A program made the translations under genes and the position numbers. A stretch of DNA of 64,000 nucleotides from Clostridia bacterium (GTDB lineage Bacteria; Bacillota; Clostridia; Oscillospirales; Acutalibacteraceae). The notes under the pieces are model-generated. The model ran no database searches. It was not told the origin of the DNA and saw only the letters and a program-made list of their open reading frames with translations. How positions within the stretch are numbered: the stretch's first letter is position 1; every line of letters begins with the position of its first letter. The stretch is from assembly GCA_017399175.1 (NCBI GenBank), contig JAFQEE010000042.1, forward strand, positions 124,001 to 188,000, given 5' to 3'. Positions 45,112 to 54,867 of this stretch are shown here, piece after piece.

Positions 45112-45372
45112 TCAATGACTTTGAAGCGAAGAAGTAATAAGATTTTTACAGTTACAGAGAGTGTTCGGTTGGTGTAAGGACATACGTAATGCTTATGAAA
45201 TACATCGTGGAGTTGCACTTTTGAATTAACAGTAGGGAGTGTCGGTTGTACCCGTTACAGTACGGAGTAATGTCAGTTACTCGTTAAGGCTGTTTATCGT
45301 GAGGTAACAGTAAATTGAGGTGGTAACACGGAATTTTTTCGTCCTCTGCATTTTTGCAGGGGACTTTTTAAT
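45112..45372 (+). promoter_or_regulatory. T-box riboswitch (tyrosine) controlling tyrS
   Basis: Leader with T-box layout: stem I region with AGAGAG and GGTTGGTG motifs, probable specifier TAC (Tyr) at 45201-45203 in the context GAA-TAC-ATC, and the T-box sequence GAGGTGGTAACACGG (45317-45331). The terminator stem GTCCTCTGCA/TGCAGGGGAC (45341-45364) is followed by five T. Uncharged tRNA-Tyr should pair at both sites and stabilise the antiterminator, raising tyrS expression. Confidence 0.92.
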
Positions 45373-45388
45373 TTTTATGGAGGTAATT

Positions 45389-46615
45389 ATGAAAGTTTAT
45401 GAAGAACTCGTTGCTCGTGGACTTATAGCCCAAGTAACAAATGAAGAAGAAATCAAAAATCTTGTAAATGAAGGTAAAGCAGTATTCTATATCGGTTTTG
45501 ACCCAACTGCTGACAGCTTGCACGTTGGTCACTTTATGGCACTTTGCCTTATGAAGAGATTACAGATGGCCGGTAACAAGCCAATCGCTCTTATTGGTGG
45601 CGGTACAGCAATGATTGGTGACCCATCAGGCAGAAGCGATATGCGTCAGATGATGACGAAAGAAACAATCCAGCATAACTGTGATTGCTTTAAAAAGCAA
45701 ATGAGCCGTTTTATTGATTTCTCAGAAGGTAAGGCACTTATGGTTAACAATGCTGACTGGCTTCTTGACCTTAACTATGTTGATGTACTTCGTGAGGTTG
45801 GTGCTTGCTTCAGCGTTAACAGAATGCTTGCTGCAGAATGTTATAAGCAGAGAATGGAAAAAGGTCTTTCATTCCTTGAATTCAACTATATGATTATGCA
45901 GAGTTATGACTTCTATGAACTTTTCCAGAAATACGGTTGCAATATGCAGTTCGGTGGTGACGACCAGTGGAGCAATATGCTTGGTGGTACTGAGCTTATC
46001 CGTAGAAAGCTTGGTAAAGATGCTCACGCTATGACAATTACACTTCTTCTTAATTCAGAAGGTAAGAAGATGGGTAAAACACAGTCAGGAGCAGTTTGGC
46101 TTGACCCTAATAAGACATCACCATTCGATTTCTATCAGTATTGGCGAAATGTTGACGATGCTGACGTTCTTAAATGCATCAGAATGCTTACATTCTTACC
46201 AATGGAAGAAATTGAAAAGATGGATTCTTGGGAAGGCAGTCAGTTAAATACTGCTAAAGAAATCCTTGCATTTGAACTTACAAAGCTTGTTCATGGTGAA
46301 GAAGAGGCTAACAAGGCTCAGGAGGGCGCAAGAGCACTTTTCTCAGGTAAGGGAAATACAGATAATATGCCAACAGTAGAACTTACTGCAGACGATTTTA
46401 ACGACGATAGCGTACTTGTTGCTGATATTATGATTAAAGCAGGTATTGCAAAGTCAAAAGGTGAGTGCCGTCGTCTTATTGAACAGGGTGGCGTTTCTGT
46501 TGACGACGAAAAGGTTACAGAGCCATTCAAATCACTTTCTAAAGCTGATTTTGAAAAGGGATATGTAATCATTAAGAAAGGTAAAAAAGTCTTCTACAAG
46601 GCAATTATAGCTTAA
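45389..46615 (+). CDS. tyrS: Tyrosyl-tRNA synthetase
   Basis: Class I synthetase, 408 aa. HIGH-type motif HVGH at residues 45-48, tyrosine-binding [14 protein letters not shown] and [17 protein letters not shown]-type motif KKMGKTQSG near 229, and a C-terminal S4-like RNA-binding domain (about 345-405: [20 protein letters not shown]). Start at ATG 45389 with GGAGG five bases upstream. The frame is open further 5', but only through the T-box terminator. Confidence 0.97.
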   Translation: MKVYEELVARGLIAQVTNEEEIKNLVNEGKAVFYIGFDPTADSLHVGHFMALCLMKRLQMAGNKPIALIGGGTAMIGDPSGRSDMRQMMTKETIQHNCDCFKKQMSRFIDFSEGKALMVNNADWLLDLNYVDVLREVGACFSVNRMLAAECYKQRMEKGLSFLEFNYMIMQSYDFYELFQKYGCNMQFGGDDQWSNMLGGTELIRRKLGKDAHAMTITLLLNSEGKKMGKTQSGAVWLDPNKTSPFDFYQYWRNVDDADVLKCIRMLTFLPMEEIEKMDSWEGSQLNTAKEILAFELTKLVHGEEEANKAQEGARALFSGKGNTDNMPTVELTADDFNDDSVLVADIMIKAGIAKSKGECRRLIEQGGVSVDDEKVTEPFKSLSKADFEKGYVIIKKGKKVFYKAIIA

Positions 46616-46632
46616 TTTATATACTTAAACCT

Positions 46633-46679
46633 AATAGCGAGAAACTATCATTTGTAAATAACGATAGTTTCTCGCTATT
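46633..46679 (+). terminator. Long hairpin after tyrS
   Basis: A perfect 17-bp stem: 46633-46649 (AATAGCGAGAAACTATC) with 46663-46679. Only a weak T-run follows, so termination is likely but not certain. Confidence 0.65.
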
Positions 46680-46743
46680 ATATCGTTATATGTGGTTTTT
46701 TGTATGTTAATCACCAAAACACATTCATTCTACGAATCATAGG

Positions 46744-46772
46744 TTGATGTTTTAATATAATTTTCGTATAAT
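46744..46772 (+). promoter_or_regulatory. Promoter of the XRE-family gene
   Basis: TTGATG (46744-46749), 17-bp spacer, TATAAT (46767-46772). Confidence 0.65.
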
Positions 46773-46794
46773 TTACCTGAAAGAAGTTGATTAT

Positions 46795-47862
46795 ATGAAC
46801 CCAGAAAAAACAGGTGCTTTTATTGCGACACAGCGAAAGCAGAAACAAATGACTCAAAAAGATTTAGCAAACAAAATAGGTGTTACAGACAAAGCCATTT
46901 CACGTTGGGAAACAGGTAAAGGATATCCTGATATTGAAATTATACCTTCGTTAGCGGAGGCTCTTTCTGTTACTCTTACAGAATTGTTGAATGGTGAAAC
47001 TGTACCAAAAGAACAACTCATTACAGTAGCAGATACAAATTTAAATTATGTGTGTAAAAAAGCCTTAAAAAAACGCAAAAAATATATAAGAAGTATCATC
47101 GCAATCTCAATCGTTGCATTTATCATTGTTGTAATATTGATAGCTTCAAATATATTTTTGATAAATAAATCTAAAGATTTGATAGGTTCTAATAATTGCA
47201 TCGCAGCAAATGATTATTCATACATTATGTATTATGATGAAAAATACATTCCGTTAAATACAGGCTACATATCAAAAGGTATTCCATCTGAAAATGGTGC
47301 GTATGATTGCGTACTTGGTGAGCAATCAGTTTATGAAGTGAAAGTCGATGGTAGTACATTATTATACAAAATGTTATTTGGCGAATCACTATATTCCGTA
47401 AAAGGTGTAGTAGATGATGATATTATCTTTTTAGAAACAGACTATGATTTTTTATCCACACAATACTATGTGAAAGAAAATAAATATGATTATTACAATC
47501 AAATGTTGTTGGTTGCTCAACCAATAGATTACTATGTTCAGATAGAACAAAAAGACTTGAATATAAAAAATGTTGCTGTCAGCAGTAGTATTGTACAAGC
47601 AATAAAAGATGCGGAAAAAGGTGATGTTGATACAACTGTTAAAACCAGTACTTACCGTAGCAAGGGCGAAGAGTTTATTCCTGTATTAGCATTTGAAGAA
47701 AACCATATTTTCTATCAATTTCAGGGTGAACTTTTGTATAAAAACGGAAAATATTATTGGTATGGATATCATGGATTACCTGATTATTCTAGTCATCCCT
47801 ATCTTATAGATGAATCGTATTATAATGAACTTAATAAACTATTTTCATACTTATATGAATAA
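46795..47862 (+). CDS. Membrane-anchored XRE-family regulator with extracytoplasmic domain
   Basis: 355 aa. N-terminal helix-turn-helix (about 9-62: RKQKQMTQKDLANKIGVTD, AISRWETGKGYPDIE), a basic stretch KKALKKRKKYIR, and one membrane segment (about 101-123). An outward-facing domain of about 230 aa, rich in Tyr/Asp and beta strands, has no recognised family. The layout is that of a one-component membrane sensor-regulator. No partner gene is adjacent; targets and signal unknown. It is free-standing with its own promoter and a terminator. Confidence 0.8.
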   Translation: MNPEKTGAFIATQRKQKQMTQKDLANKIGVTDKAISRWETGKGYPDIEIIPSLAEALSVTLTELLNGETVPKEQLITVADTNLNYVCKKALKKRKKYIRSIIAISIVAFIIVVILIASNIFLINKSKDLIGSNNCIAANDYSYIMYYDEKYIPLNTGYISKGIPSENGAYDCVLGEQSVYEVKVDGSTLLYKMLFGESLYSVKGVVDDDIIFLETDYDFLSTQYYVKENKYDYYNQMLLVAQPIDYYVQIEQKDLNIKNVAVSSSIVQAIKDAEKGDVDTTVKTSTYRSKGEEFIPVLAFEENHIFYQFQGELLYKNGKYYWYGYHGLPDYSSHPYLIDESYYNELNKLFSYLYE

Positions 47863-47864
47863 AT

Positions 47865-47898
47865 AAGGCTTACTGAAATCAATCAGTAAGCCTTTACT
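47865..47898. terminator. Bidirectional terminator
   Basis: AAGGCTTACTGA (47865-47876) pairs perfectly with TCAGTAAGCCTT (47883-47894). It lies between the convergent XRE gene and dapB. Confidence 0.75.
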
Positions 47899-47911
47899 TA
47901 TAGTTAGTTTA

Positions 47912-48664
47912 TTATTCATTAACAAAATCTTTCATTGAGTACAATCCTGGTGCTTTACTAACAAGGAATAATCCTGCATTAACTGAACCATTTGCAAATA
48001 ATTGCTTTGAATATGCTGAATGTGAAATCTTGATTACTTCATCAGGACCTGCAAAAATGATTTCGTGTTCTCCAACAATTGTACCACCACGAACAGCGTG
48101 AATACCAATTTCATTCTTTGTTCGTTTCATTCTCTTTGAATGACGGTCAAACTCATATATTGGTTTTTCATCGAGTGCTTCTGAAATTGAATCAGCAAGC
48201 ATTAATGCAGTACCGCTTGGTGCATCAATTTTTTGATTATGGTGTGCTTCAACAATTTCAATATCAAAACTTCCCTGAAGAACTTTAGCAGCCTTTTTAG
48301 CAAGTTCAGAAACAAGACTCACACCAATTGACATATTAGCTGAAAAGAAGAGGGGAACATCATTTGATGAAACTTTAATTGATTCAATTTGTTCCTCATT
48401 AAGTCCTGTTGTTGCAATAACTGCAGGAACCTTCTTCTCCTTAGCAAAAGTAAGTAAATCATTAAGAACTGACGGATGAGAAAAGTCAATAATCACATCA
48501 GCATCCACATTTATTTCACTAAATGATTTGAAAATTGGAAATGAGCATTCTTCCTTTGCAATATCAACACCTGCAACAATCTTGCAATCGTTTCTGTTCC
48601 CGACACAAGCAGTAATTGCTTTTCCCATTTTACCAAGTGCACCACTTAAAATAATCCTTGTCAT
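47912..48664 (-). CDS. dapB: 4-hydroxy-tetrahydrodipicolinate reductase
   Basis: NAD(P)H-dependent reductase of the diaminopimelate/lysine route, 250 aa. N-terminal Rossmann motif LSGALGKMGKAI, IDFSHPSVL in the nucleotide domain, and the catalytic EAHHNQKIDAPSGTALMLA in the substrate domain. Last gene of asd-dapA-dapB. Its product also supplies dipicolinate precursors needed in spores. Confidence 0.96.
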   Translation of the reverse strand: MTRIILSGALGKMGKAITACVGNRNDCKIVAGVDIAKEECSFPIFKSFSEINVDADVIIDFSHPSVLNDLLTFAKEKKVPAVIATTGLNEEQIESIKVSSNDVPLFFSANMSIGVSLVSELAKKAAKVLQGSFDIEIVEAHHNQKIDAPSGTALMLADSISEALDEKPIYEFDRHSKRMKRTKNEIGIHAVRGGTIVGEHEIIFAGPDEVIKISHSAYSKQLFANGSVNAGLFLVSKAPGLYSMKDFVNE

Positions 48665-48687
48665 TTTTTCACGTCCAATAAATAAAA

Positions 48688-49578
48688 TCAGATTAAGTTA
48701 TATTTTTTAAGTATTGATTCAAGTTTTGCTGTTTTAGCATCTTCCATTTCACAAAGTGGCATACGGAGTGGACCTACATCAAAGCCCATCATTCTCATAG
48801 CAACCTTAACAGGAATTGGGTTAACATCCATAAACATTGCATTGATAAGGTCAAGATATTTAAGCTGAAGTTCAGCACTTTCCTTAACCTTGCCTTCAAG
48901 ATAAAGTGTTGGAATGTTATGTGCAAGTTTTGGACAGATGTTTGAAAGAACAGAAATTACACCCTTACCACCAAGTGACATAAGAGGTACAATCTGGTCA
49001 TCGTTACCTGAATAAACATCAAGCTTATCACCACAAAGTGCAATAGTTTCAGCAATCTGTGAAATATTACCGCTTGCTTCTTTTGTAGCAATGATGTTCT
49101 TATGTTCACAAAGCTCTGCATAGGTGCTTGGAAGAACATTAACACCTGTTCTGCTTGGAACATTATAAATAATAATTGGCTTTGATGTGTTATCAGCAAT
49201 TGCCTGATAATGCTTTACAAGACCACGCTGTGAGCATTTATTGTAATAAGGTGTAACAACAAGCATAGCATCAGCACCTGCTTTTTCAGCATCATTAGAA
49301 AGTTCAATAGCATATGCTGTTTCGTTACTACCTGTACCTGCAATAACAGGAATTCTATGATTAACAACATCACAAGTAAATTTGATTACATCTGAATGTT
49401 CTTTTGGTGTAAGAGTTGCACTTTCACCTGTAGTACCGCAAATAACAATTGAGTCAGTACCATTAGCAATATGATATTCCAAAAGATTTTCAAGTGACTT
49501 ATAATTAACACTTAAATCGTCATTGAATGGTGTTACAATAGCAACACCGCAACCTGTAAAAATAGGATTGTTACTCAT
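48688..49578 (-). CDS. dapA: 4-hydroxy-tetrahydrodipicolinate synthase
   Basis: Condenses pyruvate with aspartate semialdehyde. TIM barrel of 296 aa: GVAIVTPFNDD, ICGTTGESATLT, catalytic Tyr in IIYNVPSRTGVN, Schiff-base Lys in IIATKEASGNIS, and GNDDQIVPLMSLGGKGVISV. The start is ATG at 49578 with AAGGAG eight bases upstream; an ATG at 49584 is too close to it. Short gaps to asd and dapB indicate one operon. Confidence 0.96.
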   Translation of the reverse strand: MSNNPIFTGCGVAIVTPFNDDLSVNYKSLENLLEYHIANGTDSIVICGTTGESATLTPKEHSDVIKFTCDVVNHRIPVIAGTGSNETAYAIELSNDAEKAGADAMLVVTPYYNKCSQRGLVKHYQAIADNTSKPIIIYNVPSRTGVNVLPSTYAELCEHKNIIATKEASGNISQIAETIALCGDKLDVYSGNDDQIVPLMSLGGKGVISVLSNICPKLAHNIPTLYLEGKVKESAELQLKYLDLINAMFMDVNPIPVKVAMRMMGFDVGPLRMPLCEMEDAKTAKLESILKKYNLI

Positions 49579-49601
49579 AATCATTTCTCCTTAATTGGAA
49601 A

Positions 49602-50681
49602 TTAGTCCATATAACCTTCTGCACAAAGAAGCTCTGCCATAAGAACAGCACCACCTGCAGCACCACGAAGTGTGTTGTGTGAAAGACAAACAAATTTGTA
49701 ATCGTACTGTGTATCTTCACGAAGACGACCAACTGAAATTGCCATACCGCCTTCAAGGTCACGATGCATTTTTGTCTGTGGCATATTGTCTTCTTCAAAA
49801 TAGTTAAGGAACTGCTTTGGAGCGTGAGGAAGTTCTAATTCCTGTGCACGACCTGCAAAGTCTTTCCATATATTTAATATTTCTTCTTTTGATGGTTTAT
49901 TCTCAAATCTTACGAAAACTGCACCCATATGACCGTTTGAAACAGGAACACGGATACACTGTGCTGTGAAGTTAGGTGATGTTGCAGGAACGATTTCGTC
50001 GCCTTCAACTTTACCCCAAATTTTAAGAGGTTCTTTTTCACTCTTTTCTTCTTCGCCACCAATGTATGGAATTACATTGTCAATCATATCAGGCCATGTT
50101 TCGAATGTTTTACCTGCACCTGAAATTGCCTGATATGTACAAACGAGCACATCTTTAATACCGAACTTTGAAAGAGGGAAAAGGGCAGGAACATAACTTT
50201 GAAGTGAGCAGTTTGATTTAACTGCAATAAAACCACGCTTTGTACCAAGTCTTTTTCTCTGTGCAGGAATGATTTCTGCGTGTTCTGCATTAAGTTCAGG
50301 AACAATCATTGGAACATCAGGAGTATGTCTGTGTGCACTGTTGTTTGAGATAACAGGACATTCAGCCTTTGCATATGCTTCTTCCAATGCCTTAATTTCA
50401 TCTTTCTTCATATCAACAGCACAGAAAACAAAGTCAACCTGTGAAGCAATTTTTTCGATATCAGCAGTAGCATCCATAACAACAATATCTTTCATTGCTT
50501 CAGGAATTTCTACATCCATACACCATTTACTACCTACAGCATCTGAATATTTTTTACCTGCTGAACGCGGACTTGCTGCAAGAACCTTAACATCGAACCA
50601 AGGATGGTTATCTAAAAGTGTCATAAAACGCTGACCAACCATACCTGTTGCACCGATTACACCTACATTATACTTTTTCAC
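49602..50681 (-). CDS. asd: Aspartate-semialdehyde dehydrogenase (archaeal/fungal-type)
   Basis: Reduces aspartyl phosphate to aspartate semialdehyde with NADPH. 359 aa. Nucleotide motif VGVIGATGMVGQRF, active-site Cys158 in KSNCSLQSYVPAL, and the His region PVSNGHMGAVFVRF. The NCSLQ motif and overall length point to the archaeal/fungal branch of the family rather than the common bacterial type. GTG start with GGAGG nine bases upstream. First gene after the lysine riboswitch. Confidence 0.94.
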   Translation of the reverse strand: MKKYNVGVIGATGMVGQRFMTLLDNHPWFDVKVLAASPRSAGKKYSDAVGSKWCMDVEIPEAMKDIVVMDATADIEKIASQVDFVFCAVDMKKDEIKALEEAYAKAECPVISNNSAHRHTPDVPMIVPELNAEHAEIIPAQRKRLGTKRGFIAVKSNCSLQSYVPALFPLSKFGIKDVLVCTYQAISGAGKTFETWPDMIDNVIPYIGGEEEKSEKEPLKIWGKVEGDEIVPATSPNFTAQCIRVPVSNGHMGAVFVRFENKPSKEEILNIWKDFAGRAQELELPHAPKQFLNYFEEDNMPQTKMHRDLEGGMAISVGRLREDTQYDYKFVCLSHNTLRGAAGGAVLMAELLCAEGYMD

Positions 50682-50722
50682 TTGAAATTACCTCCAAAAA
50701 ATGATATTATATCATTCGTTAT

Positions 50723-50757
50723 AAAAAATCAGTAATGATTTTGCCACCATTACTGAT
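50723..50757 (-). terminator. Riboswitch-controlled terminator before asd
   Basis: Minus strand: ATCAGTAATG pairs with CATTACTGAT (plus 50728-50737 and 50748-50757), then six T. A second copy of CAGTAAT just upstream (plus 50772-50780) can take part in the alternative antiterminator. Confidence 0.85.
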
Positions 50758-50784
50758 AAAAAATACAAAGTATTACTGACAGTT

Positions 50785-50962
50785 GTCATAATACGAAAGC
50801 ACTCCATCAAATAATGATGACAGTTGCATTACTGTTAATAATACAACCAGAAAAACAAATCCCAAGCCCTGTTTTTTCTTCGGCAACAAACCCTTTCACG
50901 CCTTATCAAAAACTCTTGGGAGTTTCAAAAACGCTACTGATTTTTATTGCGCCTCAATCGCT
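50785..50962 (-). promoter_or_regulatory. Lysine riboswitch (L-box) controlling asd-dapA-dapB
   Basis: Read on the minus strand, the conserved L-box blocks appear in order: GAGGCGC, CAGTA, AAGGG, GCCGAAG, CTGG, ACTGTCAT and ATGGAGTGCT. Together with the terminator just downstream this is a standard transcriptional OFF switch, in which bound lysine favours termination. Confidence 0.93.
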
Positions 50963-50967
50963 CTTAT

Positions 50968-50996
50968 ATAATACCATTATAGAGCCTTTGTGTCAA
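50968..50996 (-). promoter_or_regulatory. Promoter of asd-dapA-dapB
   Basis: Minus strand TTGACA (plus 50991-50996), 17-bp spacer, TATTAT (plus 50968-50973). It places the transcript start at the 5' edge of the lysine aptamer. Confidence 0.75.
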
Positions 50997-51035
50997 ACAT
51001 TTTTAATAATTTCTATATTTTAACGGAGAAACCCT

Positions 51036-52064
51036 ATGAAAAAATCTGATTTTTATTACGATTTACCCAAAGAATTGATTGCTCAGACACCTATTGAGCC
51101 TCGTGACCACTCAAGAATGATGGTTTTATCCCGTTCTGATGATAAAGTTGAACATAAACATTTTTATGATTTTATAGATTATCTTAATCCCGGTGACTGT
51201 TTAATTTTAAATAATACAAGAGTCCTTCCTGCACGTATTTATGGTGTAAAAAAAGACACTGGTGCTGTTGTTGAATTCTTACTACTTAATAATTTAGGTA
51301 ATGATAGATGGGAATGTATCACAGGTCCGGGTAAAAGAGCAAAAGTTGATACAGAATTTTCATTTGGTGATGGAATTCTTTCTTGTAAGGTTATAGAAAT
51401 TCTTGAAAACGGAAACAGAATTGCTGAATTCTATTATGAAGCTTCAAATATTTATGAAGTTCTTGATAAGGTTGGTGAAATGCCATTACCACATTATATT
51501 ACTGAAAAACTTGAAGATAAAGAACGATATCAGACTGTTTATTCAAAGGAATTGGGTTCTGCCGCTGCACCCACAGCAGGATTGCATTTTACTGATGAAA
51601 TAATCTCCAAAATACAGGAAAAAGGCATTGAAATCGGATATGTGACACTACATGTTGGTATTGGTACATTCAGACCTGTAAAAGCTGAAAATATCGAAGA
51701 CCACGAAATGCATTCGGAACATTATCATATCCCAAAAGAAACCGCTGATTTAATTAACGAAACAAAGAAAAACGGTGGTAGAGTTGTTGGTGTCGGTACA
51801 ACTTGTTGCCGTACACTTGAAAGTGTAATGCAAAGTCAATGTGAAATGAAAGAATTTGATGATTGGACTAATATTTTTATTTATCCGGGATACAAATTCA
51901 AATGTGTCGATGCATTACTTACAAATTTTCATTTGCCTGAAAGTACACTCGTAATGCTTGTTTCAGCATTTTATAACAGAGAAAAAGTTCTTGATGCTTA
52001 TAAAGTTGCAGTTGAAGAAAAATATAGATTTTTCAGTTTCGGCGATTGTATGTTTATCTATTAA
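51036..52064 (+). CDS. queA: S-adenosylmethionine:tRNA ribosyltransferase-isomerase
   Basis: Transfers and isomerises the ribosyl part of SAM onto preQ1-modified tRNA, making epoxyqueuosine. 342 aa. [23 protein letters not shown] at the start (given as two halves in the family), [34 protein letters not shown] and [16 protein letters not shown] are all diagnostic. Divergent from asd; the lysine riboswitch fills the gap. Followed by tgt. Confidence 0.97.
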   Translation: MKKSDFYYDLPKELIAQTPIEPRDHSRMMVLSRSDDKVEHKHFYDFIDYLNPGDCLILNNTRVLPARIYGVKKDTGAVVEFLLLNNLGNDRWECITGPGKRAKVDTEFSFGDGILSCKVIEILENGNRIAEFYYEASNIYEVLDKVGEMPLPHYITEKLEDKERYQTVYSKELGSAAAPTAGLHFTDEIISKIQEKGIEIGYVTLHVGIGTFRPVKAENIEDHEMHSEHYHIPKETADLINETKKNGGRVVGVGTTCCRTLESVMQSQCEMKEFDDWTNIFIYPGYKFKCVDALLTNFHLPESTLVMLVSAFYNREKVLDAYKVAVEEKYRFFSFGDCMFIY

Positions 52065-53204
<1,140 letters not shown>

Positions 53205-53231
53205 AAGTATTCACAAATTTTAGAAATTGAC

Positions 53232-53260
53232 TTGCATATTTTTGATTTATTATGTATAAT
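53232..53260 (+). promoter_or_regulatory. Promoter of yajC
   Basis: TTGCAT (53232-53237), 17-bp spacer, TATAAT (53255-53260). Confidence 0.65.
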
Positions 53261-53301
53261 GTTTAAGTTGTAAATTATTTCATTTATTGGAGGATATTAA
53301 A

Positions 53302-53721
53302 ATGAACGAATTTTTAACATTTGCAATGTTAGGTGCACCTGCTGAAGGTGCCGAGGGTGCACAGGGTAGTCCAATGCCAATGATTCTTATGATGGTTGCT
53401 CTTTTTGCTGCAATGTATTTCTTTACAATCAGACCACAGAAAAAACAGCAGAAAATGGAACAGGAAATTCGTGAAAACACACAGATTGGTGATGAAATCA
53501 CAACAATTGGTGGTATCTGCGGTAAAGTTGTTTCTGTAAAAGACGATACAATCGTTATTGAAACAGGTTCTGACAGAGTAAAGATTAAATTTAAGAAATA
53601 CGCTATTCAGACAAACCATACTGCTAATGAAAAGGTTCAGGCAGAACGCGAGGCTGCTAGAGCTGCTATGCAGGAAAAGAAAGCAAAGAAGTCAAAGAAA
53701 AAAGACAAGGACGCTGAATAA
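53302..53721 (+). CDS. yajC: Preprotein translocase subunit YajC
   Basis: Single-span inner membrane protein associated with SecDF-YidC. 139 aa. A Gly/Ala/Pro-rich short N-terminus precedes the membrane segment (about 20-40: MILMMVALFAAMYFFTIRPQ). The conserved RPQKKQQK follows, then the KOW-like domain with IGDEITTIGGICGKVVSV and DTIVIETGSDRVKIKFKKYAI (in parts). A Lys-rich tail ends it. ATG at 53302 has GGAGG upstream. secDF is not in the window. Confidence 0.94.
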   Translation: MNEFLTFAMLGAPAEGAEGAQGSPMPMILMMVALFAAMYFFTIRPQKKQQKMEQEIRENTQIGDEITTIGGICGKVVSVKDDTIVIETGSDRVKIKFKKYAIQTNHTANEKVQAEREAARAAMQEKKAKKSKKKDKDAE

Positions 53722-53741
53722 TTTATCATAAAATTTTATTT

Positions 53742-53776
53742 CCCCTCATATTCTTTATTGAATGTGAGGGGTTTTT
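53742..53776 (+). terminator. Terminator of yajC, carrying the next ribosome binding site
   Basis: CCCCTCATATT (53742-53752) pairs with AATGTGAGGGG (53761-53771), then five T. GAGGGG in the right arm lies seven bases before the next ATG and is its only ribosome binding site. Confidence 0.8.
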
Positions 53777-53778
53777 CT

Positions 53779-54192
53779 ATGCCAAAAAAACTATTTAATA
53801 GAAAAAATGAAATTTCATTGCCTGTTAAAACTATTTTAAGTTTTATCTTATCAACATTATTTGGAACAGTATCATCGTTGTTGATTTCTTTATTATTATC
53901 ATTTATTTTATCAAATTCTGCTGAAATATCAGATTATACCTTTGTATATTTAATCTTTAGTTTTATAATTGGTGGATTTGTATGTGGTTTTTCAGGTTCA
54001 TCAATGCTTCACTTTAAAGGTCTTGTTTCAGGTCTAATGTGTTGTGTGCCATATACAATCGTTATGTATATATTGATGTTTATTTTTTCAAACGGAAAAC
54101 TAAATGCTTCATCACTTCTATCTGTATTAGTTATTGTTGTTTCATCATCAATTGGAGGAATAACTAATGCCAATATAAAACGAAGAAAATAA
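53779..54192 (+). CDS. TIGR04086-like four-helix membrane protein
   Basis: 137 aa with four predicted membrane helices and a basic N-terminus (PKKLFNRKNE). The IIGGFVCGFSGSSMLHFKGL segment is typical of the TIGR04086/YrzE-type proteins common near yajC or secDF in clostridia. Function unknown. ATG at 53779 is placed after the terminator T-run; longer in-frame starts lie inside the hairpin. Confidence 0.75.
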   Translation: MPKKLFNRKNEISLPVKTILSFILSTLFGTVSSLLISLLLSFILSNSAEISDYTFVYLIFSFIIGGFVCGFSGSSMLHFKGLVSGLMCCVPYTIVMYILMFIFSNGKLNASSLLSVLVIVVSSSIGGITNANIKRRK

Positions 54193-54216
54193 ACTAATTA
54201 ATAAGGATGATTTAAT

Positions 54217-54867
54217 ATGACAAAAGTAATAAATTTAAGAAGACGACAAGGTATTAATTATAAGCCAATAACTAACAATAATTCCTCTAAAAAGTTTAAA
54301 ATTAATAATACTGAAATTACTAAATTGTTATTAGTACTAATTTCGTTATTATCGTTATTAGTCGGTTGTTTTATTTATAAAAATAGTAATCTAAATGTTG
54401 TTCCGGAAATGTGTTCATCATTTATTACTGATTTACAAAACAAAAACTTTTTTCAACTATTTTTATTTTTGGTTAAACAGGATTTAATATATTTTATTAT
54501 ATGTTTCTTTGTTGGAACAAGTATAATAGGAATTCCATTTACATTTATTCCTATTAGTATAAAATGCATTTTTATTGGTTGTTTAAGTTCGTTTATGTAT
54601 TGTCAATACAGTCTTAAAGGGATATTATTTTCACTTGTTCTTTTATATCCCTTATTTACAATTACAACTACATCGCTTATTTATTCCGCTAATGAAAGTA
54701 TTTATATGAGTAAACATATATTTAATACAATGACAAACAAAAATACAGCCGATAGTATTTCAATCAGACTGTATTTGATTAGATATGCTTTTTTAGTTGG
54801 AATAAACCTTGTATGTATTGCTGTTAATTCCTTTTTAATTATGTTGTTATATGATAGATTAATTTGA
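54217..54867 (+). CDS. SpoIIM-like membrane protein
   Basis: 216 aa. A basic cytoplasmic start (about 1-35), then about five hydrophobic segments. The FFVGTSIIGIPFTFIPISIKCIFIGCL-type segment (about 100-128) followed by YSLKGILFSLVLLYPLFTI matches the pattern of SpoIIM/DUF95 proteins. SpoIIM acts with SpoIID and SpoIIP in peptidoglycan hydrolysis during engulfment. Position beside a Xer recombinase gene agrees with the Bacillus arrangement, where spoIIM lies near xerD. Conservation is low, so an unrelated membrane protein is possible. Its last 9 bases overlap the convergent recombinase gene. Confidence 0.6.
   Translation: MTKVINLRRRQGINYKPITNNNSSKKFKINNTEITKLLLVLISLLSLLVGCFIYKNSNLNVVPEMCSSFITDLQNKNFFQLFLFLVKQDLIYFIICFFVGTSIIGIPFTFIPISIKCIFIGCLSSFMYCQYSLKGILFSLVLLYPLFTITTTSLIYSANESIYMSKHIFNTMTNKNTADSISIRLYLIRYAFLVGINLVCIAVNSFLIMLLYDRLI

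Noticed and set aside
45320..45388. Longer N-terminus for tyrS
   Set aside because: It would be encoded by the T-box and terminator; a strong ribosome binding site lies before ATG 45389.
50814..51023. Open frame on the plus strand between asd and queA
   Set aside because: It lies across the lysine riboswitch and its promoter, has no ribosome binding site, and its product is low-complexity.
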